Below, in pieces: positions 14,501 through 29,300 of a stretch of DNA of 64,000 nt (the stretch's first letter is position 1; the number at the start of each line of letters is the position of its first letter). The stretch is from Auanema rhodensis (lineage: Eukaryota > Nematoda > Chromadorea > Rhabditida > Rhabditidae), in NCBI GenBank assembly GCA_964057225.1, contig OZ059896.1, positions 1,922,001 to 1,986,000 on the forward strand. Reading direction: 5' to 3'. A model generated the notes under the pieces. The model searched no databases. It was not told where the DNA came from and was given only the letters and a program-made list of their open reading frames with translations. Made by a program: the position numbers and the translations under genes.

Positions 14501-16858
14501 AATGCACCGAGATATCAACTGATATAGGTTCACACTTATATCCTCGATTTTCACCCTGAAGATTTAATTTTTTCGTTGAATAACATTGGTCCATCGTCTT
14601 TGTCTTGAAAAAAGGAATCTAAAAACATCTACTTTTTGTGAAATTATTTTGAAATTTTTCGGGAAAATTTTTGTCAAAATGTTTTTGGAAGCATTGTTGA
14701 GTGTACATGGAAACTCAACATACACTAATGCATCATTTTTCAAACGATCATAACTAATTTTTGTATTGAGCGTTTCTCCATGTAGTATAGTGCATTCGAT
14801 GCGGATTTTTAAGCTGCGTCGATCTGTGTTATCAGATTTGCGCTAGCTTGAAAATGCACCGAGATATCAACTGATATAGGTTCACACTTATATCCTCGAT
14901 TTTCACCCTGAAGATTTAATTTTTTCGTTGAATAACAATGTCCATCGTCTTTGTCTTGAAAAAAGGAATCTAAAAACATCTACTTTTTGTGAAATTATTT
15001 TGAAATTTTTCGGGAAAATTTTTGTCAAAATGTTTTTGGAAGCAATGTTGAGTGTACATGGAAACTCAACATACACTAATGCATCATTTTTCAAACGATC
15101 ATAACTAATTTTTGTATTGAGCGTTTCTCCATGTAGTATAGTGCATTCGATGCGGATTTTTAAGCTGCGTCGATCTGTGTTATCAGATTTGCGCTAGCTT
15201 AAAAATGCACCGAGATATCAACTGATATAGGTTCACACTTATATCCTCGATTTTCACCCTGAAGATTTAATTTTTTCGTTGAATAACATTGTCCATCGTC
15301 TTTGTCTTGAAAAAAGGAATCTAAAAACATCTACTTTTTGTGAAATTATTTTGAAATTTTTCGGGAAAATTTTTGTCAAAATGTTTTTGGAAGCATTGTT
15401 GAGTGTACATGGAAACTCAACATACACTAATGCATCATTTTTCAAACGATCATAACTAATTTTTGTATTGAGCGTTTCTCCATGTAGTATAGTGCATTCG
15501 ATGCGGATTTTTAAGCTGCGTCGATCTGTGTTATCAGATTTGCGCTAGCTTGAAAATGCACCGAGATATCAACTGATATAGGTTCACACTTATATCCTCG
15601 ATTTTCACCCTGAAGATTTAATTTTTTCGTTGAATAACATTGGTCCATCGTCTTTGTCTTGAAAAAAGGAATCTAAAAACATCTACTTTTTGTGAAATTA
15701 TTTTGAAATTTTTCGGGAAAATTTTTGTCAAAATGTTTTTGGAAGCATTGTTGAGTGTACATGGAAACTCAACATACACTAATGCATCATTTTTCAAACG
15801 ATCATAACTAATTTTTGTATTGAGCGTTTCTCCATGTAGTATAGTGCATTCGATGCGGATTTTTAAGCTGCGTCGATCTGTGTTATCAGATTTGCGCTAG
15901 CTTGAAAATGCACCGAGATATCAACTGATATAGGTTCACACTTATATCCTCGATTTTCACCCTGAAGATTTAATTTTTTCGTTGAATAACATTGGTCCAT
16001 CGTCTTTGTCTTGAAAAAAGGAATCTAAAAACATCTACTTTTTGTGAAATTATTTTGAAATTTTTCGGGAAAATTTTTGTCAAAATGTTTTTGGAAGCAT
16101 TGTTGAGTGTACATGGAAACTCAACATACACTAATGCATCATTTTTCAAACGATCATAACTAATTTTTGTATTGAGCGTTTCTCCATGTAGTATAGTGCA
16201 TTCGATGCGGATTTTTAAGCTGCGTCGATCTGTGTTATCAGATTTGCGCTAGCTTGAAAATGCACCGAGATATCAACTGATATAGGTTCACACTTATATC
16301 CTCGATTTTCACCCTGAAGATTTAATTTTTTCGTTGAATAACATTGTCCATCGTCTTTGTCTTGAAAAAAGGAATCTAAAAACATCTACTTTTTGTGAAA
16401 TTATTTTGAAATTTTTCGGGAAAATTTTTGTCAAAATGTTTTTGGAAGCATTGTTGAGTGTACATGGAAACTCAACATACACTAATGCATCATTTTTCAA
16501 ACGATCATAACTAATTTTTGTATTGAGCGTTTCTCCATGTAGTATAGTGCATTCGATGCGGATTTTTAAGCTGCGTCGATCTGTGTTATCAGATTTGCGC
16601 TAGCTTGAAAATGCACCGAGATATCAACTGATATAGGTTCACACTTATATCCTCGATTTTCACCCTGAAGATTTAATTTTTTCGTTGAATAACATTGGTC
16701 CATCGTCTTTGTCTTGAAAAAAGGAATCTAAAAACATCTACTTTTTGTGAAATTATTTTGAAATTTTTCGGGAAAATTTTTGTCAAAATGTTTTTGGAAG
16801 CATTGTTGAGTGTACATGAAAACTCAACATACACTAATGCATCATTTTTCAAACGATC
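11585..16858 (+). repeat. Satellite A block rich in the +1 (TTGGTCC) lineage
   Basis: Seven of the eight monomers carrying an extra G in ATTGGTCCATCG lie here (12126, 12477, 13181, 14588, 15642, 15993 and 16696; the eighth is at 5455). They alternate irregularly with 351-bp FKIISQ/TMLFNEK units, from which they differ almost only by that base. One unit near 13772 carries two extra bases (TGTATTATCA). The clustering shows local amplification of one mutant lineage. Confidence 0.85.
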
Positions 16859-17560
16859 ATAACTAATTTTTGTATTGAGCGTTTCTCCATGTAGTATAGT
16901 GCATTCGATGCGGATTTTTAAGCTGCGTCGATCTGTGTTATCAGATTTGCGCTAGCTTAAAAATGCACCGAGATATCAACTGATATAAGTTCACACTTAT
17001 ATCCTCGATTTTCACCCTGAAGAATTAATTTTTTTGTTGAATAACAATGTCCATCGTCTTTGTCTTGAAAAAAGAAATCTAAAAACATCTACTTTTTGTG
17101 AAATTATTTTGAAATTTTTCGGGAAAATTTTTGTCAAAATGTTTTTGGAAGCAATGTTGAGTGTACATGGAAACTCAACATACACTAATGCATCATTTTT
17201 CAAACGATCATAACTAATTTTTGTATTGAGTGTTTCCCAATGTAGTATAGTGCATTCGATGCGGATTTTTAAGCTGCGTCGATCTGTGTTATCAGATTTG
17301 CGCTAGCTTAAAAATGAACCGAGATATCAACTGATATAGGTTCACACTTATATCCTCGATTTTCACCCTGAAGATTTAATTTTTTCGTTGAATAACATTG
17401 TCCATCGTCTTTGTCTTGAAAAAAGGAATCTAAAAACATCTACTTTTTGTGAAATTATTTCGAAATTTTTCGGGAAAATTTTTGTCAAAATGTTTTTGGA
17501 AGCATTGTTGAGTGTACATGGAAACTCAACATACACTAATGCATCATTTTTCAAACGATC

Positions 17561-19666
17561 ATAACTAATTTTTGTATTGAGTGTTTCCCAATGTAGTATA
17601 GTGCATTCGATGTGGATTTTTAAGCTGCGTCGATCTGTGTTATCAGATTTGCGCTAGCTTAAAAATGCACCGAGATATCAACTGATATAAGTTCACACTT
17701 ATATCCTCGATTTTCACCCTGAAGAATTAATTTTTTTGTTGAATAACAATGTCCATCGTCTTTGTCTTGAAAAAAGGAATCTAAAAACATCTACTTTTTG
17801 TGAAATTATTTTGAAATTTTTCGGGAAAATTTTTGTCAAAATGTTTTTGGAAGCAATGTTGAGTGTACATGGAAACTCAACATACACTAATGCATCATTT
17901 TTCAAACGATCATAACTAATTTTTGTATTGAGCGTTTCTCCATGTAGTATAGTGCATTCGATGCGGATTTTTAAGCTGCGTCGATCTGTGTTATCAGATT
18001 TGCGCTAGCTTGAAAATGCACCGAGATATCAACTGATATAGGTTCACACTTATATCCTCGATTTTCACCGTGAAGAATTAATTTTTTCGTTGAATAACAA
18101 TGTCCATCGTCTTTGTCTTGAAAAAAGGAATCTAAAAACATCTACTTTTTGTAAATTTATTCTGAAATTTTTCGGGAAAATGTTTGTCAAAATGTTTTTG
18201 GAAGCAATGTTGAGTGTACATGGAAACTCAACATACACTAATGCATCATTTTTCAAACAATCATAACTAATTTTTGTATTGAGCGTTTCTTAATGTAGTA
18301 TAGTACATTCGATGCGGATTTTTAAGCTGCGTCGATCTGTGTTATCAGATTTGCGCTAGCTTAAAAATGAACCGAGATATCAACTGATATAGGTTCACAC
18401 TTATATCCTCGATTTTCACCCTGAAGATTTAATTTTTTCGTTGAATAACATTGTCCATCGTCTTTGTCTTGAAAAAAGGAATCTAAAAACATCTACTTTT
18501 TGTGAAATTATTTCGAAATTTTTCGGGAAAATTTTTGTCAAAATGTTTTTGGAAGCATTGTTGAGTGTACATGGAAACTCAACATACACTAATGCATCAT
18601 TTTTCAAACGATCATAACTAATTTTTGTATTGAGTGTTTCCCAATGTAGTATAGTGCATTCGATGTGAATTTTTAAGCTGCGTCGATCTGTGTTATCAGA
18701 TTTGCGCTAGCTTAAAAATGCACCGAGATATCAACTGATATAAGTTCACACTTATATCCTCGATTTTCACCCTGAAGAATTAATTTTTTTGTTGAATAAC
18801 AATGTCCATCGTCTTTGTCTTGAAAAAAGGAATCTAAAAACATCTACTTTTTGTGAAATTATTTTGAAATTTTTCTGGAAAATTTTTGTCAAAATGTTTT
18901 TGGAAGCAATGTTGAGTGTACATGGAAACTCAACATACACTAATGCATCATTTTTCAAACGATCATAACTAATTTTTGTATTGAGCGTTTCTCCATGTAG
19001 TATAGTGCATTCGATGCGGATTTTTAAGCTGCGTCGATCTGTGTTATCAGATTTGCGCTAGCTTGAAAATGCACCGAGATATCAACTGATATAGGTTCAC
19101 ACTTATATCCTCGATTTTCACCGTGAAGAATTAATTTTTTCGTTGAATAACAATGTCCATCGTCTTTGTCTTGAAAAAAGGAATCTAAAAACATCTACTT
19201 TTTGTAAATTTATTCTGAAATTTTTCGGGAAAATGTTTGTCAAAATGTTTTTGGAAGCAATGTTGAGTGTACATGGAAACTCAACATACACTAATGCATC
19301 ATTTTTCAAACAATCATAACTAATTTTTGTATTGAGCGTTTCTTAATGTAGTATAGTACATTCGATGCGGATTTTTAAGCTGCGTCGATCTGTGTTATCA
19401 GATTTGCGCTAGCTTAAAAATGAACCGAGATATCAACTGATATAGGTTCACACTTATATCCTCGATTTTCACCCTGAAGATTTAATTTTTTCGTTGAATA
19501 ACATTGTCCATCGTCTTTGTCTTGAAAAAAGGAATCTAAAAACATCTACTTTTTGTGAAATTATTTCGAAATTTTTCGGGAAAATTTTTGTCAAAATGTT
19601 TTTGGAAGCATTGTTGAGTGTACATGGAAACTCAACATACACTAATGCATCATTTTTCAAACGATC
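17561..19666 (+). repeat. Satellite A higher-order block, 3-monomer period of different composition
   Basis: Monomers 51-56 are two copies of a 1053-bp series (NIASK/FKIISQ unit, FRINLQ unit, FEIISQ unit). The second copy carries private changes such as GATGTGAATTT near 18665 and TTTTCTGGAAAA near 18875. The period length equals the block at 5.6-8.8 kb but the subtypes differ, so this is an independent higher-order repeat. Confidence 0.7.
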
Positions 19667-20017
19667 ATAACTAATTTTTGTATTGAGCGTTTCTCCATGT
19701 AGTATAGTGCATTCGATGCGGATTTTTAAGCTGCGTCGATCTGTGTTATCAGATTTGCGCTAGCTTGAAAATGCACCGAGATATCAACTGATATAGGTTC
19801 ACACTTATATCCTCGATTTTCACCGTGAAGAATTAATTTTTTTGTTGAATAACAATGTCCATCGTCTTTGTCTTGAAAAAAGGAATCTAAAAACATCTAC
19901 TTTTTGTGAAATTATTTCGAAATTTTTCGGGAAAATTTTTGTCAAAATGTTTTTGGAAGCATTGTTGAGTGTACATGGAAACTCAACATACACTAATGCA
20001 TCATTTTTCAAACGATC

Positions 20018-23000
20018 ATAACTAATTTTTGTATTGAGCGTTTCTTAATGTAGTATAGTACATTCGATGCGGATTTTTAAGCTGCGTCGATCTGTGTTAT
20101 CAGATTTGCGCTAGCTTAAAAATGAACCGAGATATCAACTGATATAGGTTCACACTTATATCCTCGATTTTCACCGTGAAGAATTAATTTTTTTGTTGAA
20201 TGACAATGTCCATCGTCTTTGTCTTGAAAAAAGGAATCTAAAAACATCTACTTTTTGTAAATTTATTCTGAAATTTTTCGGGAAAATGTTTGTCAAAATG
20301 TTTTTGGAAGCAATGTTGAGTGTACATGGAAACTAAACATACACTAATGCATCATTTTTCAAACAATCATAACTAATTTTTGTATTGAGCGTTTCTTAAT
20401 GTAGTATGGTACATTCGATGCGGATTTTTAAGCTGCGTCGATCTGTGTTATCAGATTTGCGCTAGCTTAAAAATGAACCGAGATATCAACTGATATAGGT
20501 TCACACTTATATCCTCGATTTTAACCCTGAAGATTTAATTTTTTCGTTGAATAACATTGTCCATCGTCTTTGTCTTGAAAAAAGGAATCTAAAAACATCT
20601 ACTTTTTGTGAAATTATTTCGAAATTTTTCGGGAAAATTTTTGTCAAAATGTTTTTGGAAGCATTGTTGAGTGTACATGGAAACTCAACATACACTAATG
20701 CATCATTTTTCAAACGATCATAACTAATTTTTGTATTGAGCGTTTCTCCATGTAGTATTGTGCATTCGATGCGGATTTTTAAGCTGCGTCGATCTGTGTT
20801 ATCAGATTTGCGCTAGCTTGAAAATGCACCGAGATATCAACTGATATAGGTTCACACTTATATCCTCGATTTTCACCGTGAAGAATTAATTTTTTTGTTG
20901 AATAACAATGTCCATCGTCTTTGTCTTGAAAAAAGGAATCTAAAAACATCTACTTTTTGTGAAATTATTTTGAAATTTTTCGGGAAAATTTTTGTCAAAA
21001 TGTTTTTGGAAGCATTGTTGAGTGTACATGGAAACTCAACATACACTAATGCATCATTTTTCAAACGATCATAACTAATTTTTGTATTGAGTGTTTCCCA
21101 ATGTAGTATAGTGCATTCGATGTGGATTTTTAAGCTGCGTCGATCTGTGTTATCAGATTTGCGCTAGCTTAAAAATGCACCGAGATATCAACTGATATAA
21201 GTTCACACTTATATCCTCGATTTTCACCCTGAAGAATTAATTTTTTTGTTGAATAACAATGTCCATCGTCTTTGTCTTGAAAAAAGGAATCTAAAAACAT
21301 CTACTTTTTGTGAAATTATTTTGAAATTTTTCGGGAAAATTTTTGTCAAAATGTTTTTGGAAGCAATGTTGAGTGTACATGGAAACTCAACATACACTAA
21401 TGCATCATTTTTCAAACGATCATAACTAATTTTTGTATTGAGCGTTTCTCCATGTAGTATAGTGCATTCGATGCGGATTTTTAAGCTGCGTCGATCTGTG
21501 TTATCAGGTTTGCGCTAGCTTGAAAATGCACCGAGATATCAACTGATATAGGTTCACACTTATATCCTCGATTTTCACCGTGAAGAATTAATTTTTTCGT
21601 TGAATAACAATGTCCATCGTCTTTGTCTTGAAAAAAGGAATCTAAAAACATCTACTTTTTGTAAATTTATTCTGAAATTTTTCGGGAAAATGTTTGTCAA
21701 AATGTTTTTGGAAGCAATGTTGAGTGTACATGGAAACTCAACATACACTAATGCATCATTTTTCAAACAATCATAACTAATTTTTGTATTGAGCGTTTCT
21801 TAATGTAGTATAGTACATTCGATGCGGATTTTTAAGCTGCGTCGATCTGTGTTATCAGATTTGCGCTAGCTTAAAAATGAACCGATATATCAACTGATAT
21901 AGGTTCACACTTATATCCTCGATTTTCACCGTGAAGAATTAATTTTTTTGTTGAATGACAATGTCCATCGTCTTTGTCTTGAAAAAAGGAATCTAAAAAC
22001 ATCTACTTTTTGTAAATTTATTCTGAAATTTTTCGGGAAAATGTTTGTCAAAATGTTTTTGGAAGCAATGTTGAGTGTACATGGAAACTAAACATACACT
22101 AATGCATCATTTTTCAAACAATCATAACTAATTTTTGTATTGAGCGTTGCTCAATGTAGTATAGTACATTCGATGCGGATTTTTAAGCTGCGTCGATCTG
22201 TGTTATCAGATTTGCGCTAGCTTAAAAATGAACCGAGATATCAACTGATATAGGTTCACACTTATATCCTCGATTTTAACCCTGAAGATTTAATTTTTTC
22301 GTTGAATAACATTGTCCATCGTCTTTGTCTTGAAAAAAGGAATCTAAAAACATCTACTTTTTGTGAAATTATTTCGAAATTTTTCGGGAAAATTTTTGTC
22401 AAAATGTTTTTGGAAGCATTGTTGAGTGTACATGGAAACTCAACATACACTAATGCATCATTTTTCAAACGATCATAACTAATTTTTGTATTGAGCGTTT
22501 CTCCATGTAGTATTGTGCATTCGATGCGGATTTTTAAGCTGCGTCGATCTGTGTTATCAGATTTGCGCTAGCTTGAAAATGCACCGAGATATCAACTGAT
22601 ATAGGTTCACACTTATATCCTCGATTTTCACCGTGAAGAATTAATTTTTTTGTTGAATAACAATGTCCATCGTCTTTGTCTTGAAAAAAGGAATCTAAAA
22701 ACATCTACTTTTTGTGAAATTATTTTGAAATTTTTCGGGAAAATTTTTGTCAAAATGTTTTTGGAAGCATTGTTGAGTGTACATGGAAACTCAACATACA
22801 CTAATGCATCATTTTTCAAACGATCATAACTAATTTTTGTATTGAGTGTTTCCCAATGTAGTATAGTGCATTCGATGTGGATTTTTAAGCTGCGTCGATC
22901 TGTGTTATCAGATTTGCGCTAGCTTAAAAATGCACCGAGATATCAACTGATATAAGTTCACACTTATATCCTCGATTTTCACCCTGAAGAATTAATTTTT

Positions 23001-26000
23001 TTGTTGAATAACAATGTCCATCGTCTTTGTCTTGAAAAAAGGAATCTAAAAACATCTACTTTTTGTGAAATTATTTTGAAATTTTTCGGGAAAATTTTTG
23101 TCAAAATGTTTTTGGAAGCAATGTTGAGTGTACATGGAAACTCAACATACACTAATGCATCATTTTTCAAACGATCATAACTAATTTTTGTATTGAGCGT
23201 TTCTCCATGTAGTATAGTGCATTCGATGCGGATTTTTAAGCTGCGTCGATCTGTGTTATCAGGTTTGCGCTAGCTTGAAAATGCACCGAGATATCAACTG
23301 ATATAGGTTCACACTTATATCCTCGATTTTCACCGTGAAGAATTAATTTTTTCGTTGAATAACAATGTCCATCGTCTTTGTCTTGAAAAAAGGAATCTAA
23401 AAACATCTACTTTTTGTAAATTTATTCTGAAATTTTTCGGGAAAATGTTTGTCAAAATGTTTTTGGAAGCAATGTTGAGTGTACATGGAAACTCAACATA
23501 CACTAATGCATCATTTTTCAAACAATCATAACTAATTTTTGTATTGAGCGTTTCTTAATGTAGTATAGTACATTCGATGCGGATTTTTAAGCTGCGTCGA
23601 TCTGTGTTATCAGATTTGCGCTAGCTTAAAAATGAACCGATATATCAACTGATATAGGTTCACACTTATATCCTCGATTTTCACCGTGAAGAATTAATTT
23701 TTTTGTTGAATGACAATGTCCATCGTCTTTGTCTTGAAAAAAGGAATCTAAAAACATCTACTTTTTGTAAATTTATTCTGAAATTTTTCGGGAAAATGTT
23801 TGTCAAAATGTTTTTGGAAGCAATGTTGAGTGTACATGGAAACTCAACATACACTAATGCATCATTTTTCAAACAATCATAACTAATTTTTGTATTGAGC
23901 GTTTCTTAATGTAGTATAGTACATTTGATGCGGATTTTTAAGCTGCGTCGATCTGTGTTATCAGATTTGCGCTAGCTTAAAAATGAACCGAGATATCAAC
24001 TGATATAGGTTCACACTTATATCCTCGATTTTCACCCTGAAGATTTAATTTTTTCGTTGAATAACATTGTCCATCGTCTTTGTCTTGAAAAAAGGAATCT
24101 AAAAACATCTACTTTTTGTGAAATTATTTCGAAATTTTTCGGGAAAATTTTTGTCAAAATGTTTTTGGAAGCATTGTTGAGTGTACATGGAAACTCAACA
24201 TACACTAATGCATCATTTTTCAAACGATCATAACTAATTTTTGTATTGAGCGTTTCTCCATGTAGTATTGTGCATTCGATGCGGATTTTTAAGCTGCGTC
24301 GATCTGTGTTATCAGATTTGCGCTAGCTTGAAAATGCACCGAGATATCAACTGATATAGGTTCACACTTATATCCTCGATTTTCACCGTGAAGAATTAAT
24401 TTTTTTGTTGAATAACAATGTCCATCGTCTTTGTATTGAAAAAAAGAATCTAAAAACATCTACTTTTTGTGAAATTATTTTGAAATTTTTCGGGAAAATT
24501 TTTGTCAAAATGTTTTTGGAAGCATTGTTGAGTGTACATGGAAACTCAACATACACTAATGCATCATTTTTCAAACGATCATAACTAATTTTTGTATTGA
24601 GTGTTTCCCAATGTAGTATAGTGCATTCGATGTGGATTTTTAAGCTGCGTCGATCTGTGTTATCAGATTTGCGCTAGCTTAAAAATGCACCGAGATATCA
24701 ACTGATATAAGTTCACACTTATATCCTCGATTTTCACCCTGAAGAATTAATTTTTTTGTTGAATAACAATGTCCATCGTCTTTGTCTTGAAAAAAGGAAT
24801 CTAAAAACATCTACTTTTTGTGAAATTATTTTGAAATTTTTCGGGAAAATTTTTGTCAAAATGTTTTTGGAAGCAATGTTGAGTGTACATGGAAACTCAA
24901 CATACACTAATGCATCATTTTTCAAACGATCATAACTAATTTTTGTATTGAGCGTTTCTCCATGTAGTATAGTGCATTCGATGCGGATTTTTAAGCTGCG
25001 TCGATCTGTGTTATCAGGTTTGCGCTAGCTTGAAAATGCACCGAGATATCAACTGATATAGGTTCACACTTATATCCTCGATTTTCACCGTGAAGAATTA
25101 ATTTTTTCGTTGAATAACAATGTCCATCGTCTTTGTCTTGAAAAAAGGAATCTAAAAACATCTACTTTTTGTAAATTTATTCTGAAATTTTTCGGGAAAA
25201 TGTTTGTCAAAATGTTTTTGGAAGCAATGTTGAGTGTACATGGAAACTCAACATACACTAATGCATCATTTTTCAAACAATCATAACTAATTTTTGTATT
25301 GAGCGTTTCTTAATGTAGTATAGTACATTCGATGCGGATTTTTAAGCTGCGTCGATCTGTGTTATCAGATTTGCGCTAGCTTAAAAATGAACCGAGATAT
25401 CAACTGATATAGGTTCACACTTATATCCTCGATTTTCACCGTGAAGAATTAATTTTTTTGTTGAATGACAATGTCCATCGTCTTTGTCTTGAAAAAAGGA
25501 ATCTAAAAACATCTACTTTTTGTAAATTTATTCTGAAATTTTTCGGGAAAATGTTTGTCAAAATGTTTTTGGAAGCAATGTTGAGTGTACATGGAAACTC
25601 AACATACACTAATGCATCATTTTTCAAACAATCATAACTAATTTTTGTATTGAGCGTTTCTTAATGTAGTATAGTACATTCGATGCGGATTTTTAAGCTG
25701 CGTCGATCTGTGTTATCAGATTTGCGCTAGCTTAAAAATGAACCGAGATATCAACTGATATAGGTTCACACTTATATCCTCGATTTTCACCCTGAAGATT
25801 TAATTTTTTCGTTGAATAACATTGTCCATCGTCTTTGTCTTGAAAAAAGGAATCTAAAAACATCTACTTTTTGTGAAATTATTTCGAAATTTTTCGGGAA
25901 AATTTTTGTCAAAATGTTTTTGGAAGCATTGTTGAGTGTACATGGAAACTCAACATACACTAATGCATCATTTTTCAAACGATCATAACTAATTTTTGTA

Positions 26001-26335
26001 TTGAGCGTTTCTCCATGTAGTATTGTGCATTCGATGCGGATTTTTAAGCTGCGTCGATCTGTGTTATCAGATTTGCGCTAGCTTGAAAATGCACCGAGAT
26101 ATCAACTGATATAGGTTCACACTTATATCCTCGATTTTCACCGTGAAGAATTAATTTTTTTGTTGAATAACAATGTCCATCGTCTTTGTCTTGAAAAAAG
26201 GAATCTAAAAACATCTACTTTTTGTGAAATTATTTTGAAATTTTTCGGGAAAATTTTTGTCAAAATGTTTTTGGAAGCATTGTTGAGTGTACATGGAAAC
26301 TCAACATACACTAATGCATCATTTTTCAAACGATC
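20018..26335 (+). repeat. Satellite A higher-order block, 5-monomer period (1755 bp)
   Basis: Diagnostic variants recur every 1755 bp. Examples are GTAGTATTGTGC (20755, 22510, 24265 and 26020), TATCAGGTTTGCG (21505, 23260 and 25015), the unit with GTTGAATGACAATG (20200, 21955, 23710 and 25465), and CGATTTTAACCCTG (20517 and 22272). Early copies carry the stop-creating CTAAAC change while later copies have CTCAAC, so conversion has acted within the block. A related 5-unit run appears again near 30.2-31.9 kb. Confidence 0.85.
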
Positions 26336-29300
26336 ATAACTAATTTTTGTATTGAGCGTTTCTTAATGTAGTATAGTACATTCGATGCGGATTTTTAAGC
26401 TGCGTCGATCTGTGTTATCAGATTTGCGCTAGCTTAAAAATGAACCGAGATATCAACTGATATAGGTTCACACTTATATCCTCGATTTTCACCCTGAAGA
26501 TTTAATTTTTTCGTTGAATAACATTGTCCATCGTCTTTGTCTTGAAAAAAGGAATCTAAAAACATCTACTTTTTGTGAAATTATTTCGAAATTTTTCGGG
26601 AAAATTTTTGTCAAAATGTTTTTGGAAGCATTGTTGAGTGTACATGGAAACTCAACATACACTAATGCATCATTTTTCAAACGATCATAACTAATTTTTG
26701 TATTGAGCGTTTCTCCATGTAGTATTGTGCATTCGATGCGGATTTTTAAGCTGCGTCGATCTGTGTTATCAGATTTGCGCTAGCTTGAAAATGCACCGAG
26801 ATATCAACTGATATAGGTTCACACTTATATCCTCGATTTTCACCGTGAAGAATTAATTTTTTTGTTGAATAACAATGTCCATCGTCTTTGTCTTGAAAAA
26901 AGGAATCTAAAAACATCTACTTTTTGTGAAATTATTTTGAAATTTTTCGGGAAAATTTTTGTCAAAATGTTTTTGGAAGCATTGTTGAGTGTACATGGAA
27001 ACTCAACATACACTAATGCATCATTTTTCAAACGATCATAACTAATTTTTGTATTGAGTGTTTCCCAATGTAGTATAGTGCATTCGATGTGGATTTTTAA
27101 GCTGCGTCGATCTGTGTTATCAGATTTGCGCTAGCTTAAAAATGCACCGAGATATCAACTGATATAAGTTCACACTTATATCCTCGATTTTCACCCTGAA
27201 GAATTAATTTTTTTGTTGAATAACAATGTCCATCGTCTTTGTCTTGAAAAAAGGAATCTAAAAACATCTACTTTTTGTGAAATTATTTTGAAATTTTTCG
27301 GGAAAATTTTTGTCAAAATGTTTTTGGAAGCAATGTTGAGTGTACATGGAAACTCAACATACACTAATGCATCATTTTTCAAACGATCATAACTAATTTT
27401 TGTATTGAGCGTTTCTCCATGTAGTATAGTGCATTCGATGCGGATTTTTAAGCTGCGTCGATCTGTGTTATCAGATTTGCGCTAGCTTGAAAATGCACCG
27501 AGATATCAACTGATATAGGTTCACACTTATATCCTCGATTTTCACCGTGAAGAATTAATTTTTTCGTTGAATAACAATGTCCATCGTCTTTGTCTTGAAA
27601 AAAGGAATCTAAAAACATCTACTTTTTGTAAATTTATTCTGAAATTTTTCGGGAAAATGTTTGTCAAAATGTTTTTGGAAGCAATGTTGAGTGTACATGG
27701 AAACTCAACATACACTAATGCATCATTTTTCAAACAATCATAACTAATTTTTGTATTGAGCGTTTCTTAATGTAGTATAGTACATTCGATGCGGATTTTT
27801 AAGCTGCGTCGATCTGTGTTATCAGATTTGCGCTAGCTTAAAAATGAACCGAGATATCAACTGATATAGGTTCACACTTATATCCTCGATTTTCACCCTG
27901 AAGATTTAATTTTTTCGTTGAATAACATTGTCCATCGTCTTTGTCTTGAAAAAAGGAATCTAAAAACATCTACTTTTTGTGAAATTATTTCGAAATTTTT
28001 CGGGAAAATTTTTGTCAAAATGTTTTTGGAAGCATTGTTGAGTGTACATGGAAACTCAACATACACTAATGCATCATTTTTCAAACGATCATAACTAATT
28101 TTTGTATTGAGCGTTTCTCCATGTAGTATAGTGCATTCGATGCGGATTTTTAAGCTGCGTCGATCTGTGTTATCAGATTTGCGCTAGCTTGAAAATGCAC
28201 CGAGATATCAACTGATATAGGTTCACACTTATATCCTCGATTTTCACCGTGAAGAATTAATTTTTTTGTTGAATAACAATGTCCATCGTCTTTGTCTTGA
28301 AAAAAGGAATCTAAAAACATCTACTTTTTGTGAAATTATTTTGAAATTTTTCGGGAAAATTTTTGTCAAAATGTTTTTGGAAGCAATGTTGAGTGTACAT
28401 GGAAACTCAACATACACTAATGCATCATTTTTCAAACGATCATAACTAATTTTTGTATTAAGCGTTTCTCAATGTAGTATAATGCATTCGATGCGGATTT
28501 TTAAGCTGCGTCGATCTGTACTATCAGATTTGCGCTAGCTTGAAAATGCACCGAGATATCAACTGATATAAGTTCACACTTATATCCTCGATTTTCACCC
28601 TGAAGAATTAATTTTTTTGTTGAATAACAATGTCCATCGTCTTTGTCTTGAAAAAAGGAATCTAAAAACATCTACTTTTTGTGAAATTATTTTGAAATTT
28701 TTCGGGAAAATTTTTGTCAAAATGTTTTTGGAAGCAATGTTGAGTGTACATGGAAACTCAACATACACTAATGCATCATTTTTCAAACGATCATAACTAA
28801 TTTTTGTATTAAGTGTTTCCCAATGTAGTATAGTGCATTCGATGTGGATTTTTAAGCTGCGTCGATCTGTGTTATCAGATTTGCGCTAGCTTAAAAATGC
28901 ACCGAGATATCAACTGATATAAGTTCACACTTATATCCTCGATTTTCACCCTGAAGAATTAATTTTTTTGTTGAATAACAATGTCCATCGTCTTTGTCTT
29001 GAAAAAAGGAATCTAAAAACATCTACTTTTTGTGAAATTATTTTGAAATTTTTCGGGAAAATTTTTGTCAAAATGTTTTTGGAAGCAATGTTGAGTGTAC
29101 ATGGAAACTCAACATACACTAATGCATCATTTTTCAAACGATCATAACTAATTTTTGTATTGAGCGTTTCTCCATGTAGTATAGTGCATTCGATGCGGAT
29201 TTTTAAGCTGCGTCGATCTGTGTTATCAGATTTGCGCTAGCTTGAAAATGCACCGAGATATCAACTGATATAGGTTCACACTTATATCCTCGATTTTCAC

